From: Sphaerisporangium rubeum | Lineage (GTDB): Bacteria; Actinomycetota; Actinomycetes; Streptosporangiales; Streptosporangiaceae | NCBI RefSeq assembly: GCF_014207705.1 | Contig: NZ_JACHIU010000001.1 | Span: 6,130,501-6,194,500, forward strand | Length of the DNA: 64,000 nucleotides | Reading direction: 5' to 3' | In this document: piece by piece, positions 63,301 through 64,000 of the stretch | Layout: each line of letters begins with the position of its first letter | Numbering within the stretch: position 1 is the first letter of the stretch | The notes under the pieces: model-generated | The model's input: only the letters and a program-made list of their open reading frames with translations | Told to the model about the DNA's origin: nothing | Databases searched by the model: none | Position numbers and translations under genes: made by a program

Positions 63301-64000
63301 TGCTCCAGCGCGGTCGTGCCGATCAGCACCTTCGCGCCGCAGTCCTCCAGCATGAAGCCGAGGCGTTCCACCGGCTGGCCGGCGTTCAGCGGCACGTACA
63401 CGCCACCGGCCTTGAGCACCGCCATGAACGCGACGACCAGGTCCGCACCGCGGCCGAGGACCACGCCGACCGGCACCTCGGCCGTCACCCCGGCCGAGCG
63501 CAGCCACGCGGCCATCGCGCCGGCGCGGGAGTCCAGCTCGGCGAACGTCAGCCGTTCGGTGCCGCACACCACGGCGACCGCGTCCGGGGTGCGCCGGGCC
63601 CAGTCCGCCACCAGCGTGTGCGCCTGGGACAGCGCGCCGGCGCCGGCCGAACGGGCCCAGGGGCCGCTGAGCAGCTCGGGTTCACCCGGCAGCGTGACCG
63701 GCACGTCCCGCACCCGAAGTGTGGGGTCGGCCGTGACCGCGCCGAGCACACCGGCGAACCGGCCGAGCAGGCGGTCGATCGTCACGCCGTCGAAGGCCGC
63801 GGTGGAGAACTCCGCCTCGACCTCCAGCCGGTCGCGCAGGTTGACCGCGAGCATCAGCGGTGTGTTCCCCTGCTCGAACGACTCGGCGTACTCGAACAGC
63901 GCGGCCCCCTGCGCCTGCGGGTAGTTGCCGAACACCATGACGCTGTCGAACAGCGCGCTGCCGCGCGGCACCTCCGAGCACCGCTGGATGTCCACGAGCG
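60363..64000 (-). CDS. Nonribosomal peptide synthetase, 3' part (…C-A-T-E), 5' cut by window edge
   Basis: The frame stays open to the right edge, so only the last module is visible: the C-terminal part of a C domain, then A, T and E. The A code is D-V-G-E-V-S-V-I-D-K (basic X). The T domain has [10 protein letters not shown]. The E domain is intact ([10 protein letters not shown]), so a D-residue is passed on. The C-terminus ends [16 protein letters not shown], a COM-like tail matching that of the two-module NRPS. Its D-product fits the altered YQGLCDG motif in the first C domain of that neighbour, so transfer from this protein to that one is plausible. How many modules lie beyond the edge is unknown. 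Confidence 0.95.
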   Translation of the reverse strand, partial: LVDIQRCSEVPRGSALFDSVMVFGNYPQAQGAALFEYAESFEQGNTPLMLAVNLRDRLEVEAEFSTAAFDGVTIDRLLGRFAGVLGAVTADPTLRVRDVPVTLPGEPELLSGPWARSAGAGALSQAHTLVADWARRTPDAVAVVCGTERLTFAELDSRAGAMAAWLRSAGVTAEVPVGVVLGRGADLVVAFMAVLKAGGVYVPLNAGQPVERLGFMLEDCGAKVLIGTTALEQDLPPFDGPVLMADRFHGAGAAPDPADVPLDGLAYMAFTSGSTGRPKAVGVTHRGLAGYVAGWGDAFTRLGGPGSMLSMAGAGFDVSVGDIVRALCFGKAVVFTPQSDFVSVAELHQVLDDNDIEVAEIVPGTLLRELAGYCRENGGLDKLRLVISGTDIWRHEALVAAVADVAPQAVPANVYGVTEAAIDSLLMPLTPGGLPATGPAPGGFAEAPVDGAGLMVPVGRPLAGARVHVVDEWLNLVPVGVAGELLIGGVGVARGYAGRPGLTSERFVADHLSGLPGERLYRTGDRVRWRADGVLEFLGRTDEQVKIRGFRVEPGEIENVLAEHPSVQDAVVVAREDGPNGKRLVGYVVAVPGAVADVPELRVFLRTRLPEYMVPAVLMVVEAFTLTANGKIDRRALPEPELGTTVGAAYVPPSTEAELVLAEIWSQVLGVERVGLLDNFFELGGDSILSLQIVARARAAGLQLDVADVFARQSVGELAMAVRDAPAGVLAEQGVVTGPVPLTPIQHWFTEQDIADRDHWNWSGVLELSAAVDTKVLGQAVGALVAHHDALRMRFSHDGGAWVQENAADEPAEIVSVVDAAGLDRPELERLVTERMTALQHSLSLARGPLLRVAYFDRGDEPGWLGVTVHHLVMDGVSWNVLIEDLEQAYQAVIAAGTAKGALPAKSTSFRQWAGLLRSFAASAEVRAELGYWLDQLGSGFQVPLDGAGDDSEASTRSVRVTLDAETAAALLGRAHKAYRTQINDLLLAALLQALGRWAGTGEVTIDLESHGREAIDDRIDLSRTVGWFTSIFPVTLSATSLDDPSAIVKAVKEQLRRTPRRGVGYGALRHLTDDPTDPRLERLRALPAPQVLFNYMGQMGDAGGDGLVKATLPARLAGPAEGKDQARSHVLQIEAAQAPGGGMVFDWYYSAGLHDAATVERVARDYVAALTGLVEHCLSPDAGGLTPSDFPLAGLNDATLAAIMKQMGGR

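Overview
The window is high-GC DNA with GC-rich third codon positions and an actinobacterial gene set: a DUF3073 protein, XRE regulators with TPR-like tails beside a small HATPase, HxlR and ArsR regulators, and very large nonribosomal peptide synthetases (NRPS). It looks like a filamentous actinomycete chromosome. The genus cannot be fixed from sequence alone. About 64% of the window is NRPS coding sequence, and the synthetase system continues past the right edge. A second set of peptide-precursor genes continues past the left edge.

Layout. (1) 2-8660: a 5'-cut HpgT-like aminotransferase, a VioC/AsnO-type Fe(II)/2-oxoglutarate hydroxylase, two overlapping ABC exporter genes and an MbtH-like gene run rightward and end at a strong hairpin. 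A VioD-like (capreomycidine synthase-like) PLP gene and a second VioC-type hydroxylase run leftward. (2) 8918-19551: mostly unrelated or housekeeping-type genes. These are a DUF418 membrane protein, a DUF3073-ArsR-SulP operon, a divergent HxlR/DoxX pair, an MFS exporter, an HTH-less XRE-like protein, an XRE regulator, three small unknown genes and an M55 D-aminopeptidase. (3) 19817-47401: a six-module, 9194-residue NRPS. (4) 47402-50950: a small island with a 58-codon ORF, an AT-rich membrane protein, pterin dehydratase, an XRE regulator and an HATPase. (5) 50963-60148: a two-module NRPS. (6) 60363-64000: the 3' part of a third NRPS.

All nine NRPS modules seen have C-A-T-E order (the ninth C domain is only partly inside). 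Seven modules share the same manually read A-domain code, D-V-G-E-V-S-V-I-D-K. It resembles ornithine/diaminobutyrate-type codes with acidic residues, so a basic residue 'X' is likely. Two modules read D-F-W-N-V-G-M-V-H-K (threonine). One reads D-A-F-V-L-G-A-I-A-K (uncertain). Eight of nine epimerization domains keep HHxxxD, so the product should be largely D-configured and probably polycationic: ...D-X / D-X, D-allo-Thr / D-X, D-X, D-X, D-X, L-Thr, D-residue, with the protein order not proven.

The most unusual point is that six of the eight visible C-domain catalytic motifs are not HHxxxDG but [YF]QG[IL]CDG. Where the donor module is visible, the altered motif always follows an intact E domain. 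The one C domain that follows a broken E domain keeps HHxxxDG. The two complete NRPS genes also share a bipartite upstream element with identical spacing, probably their common promoter/activator site. The hydroxylase/VioD pair could supply an arginine-derived basic residue, the HpgT-like enzyme an arylglycine, the MbtH protein could support adenylation, and the ABC pair could export the product. That the left-hand genes serve these NRPSs is inference, because about 11 kb of unrelated genes lies between them.
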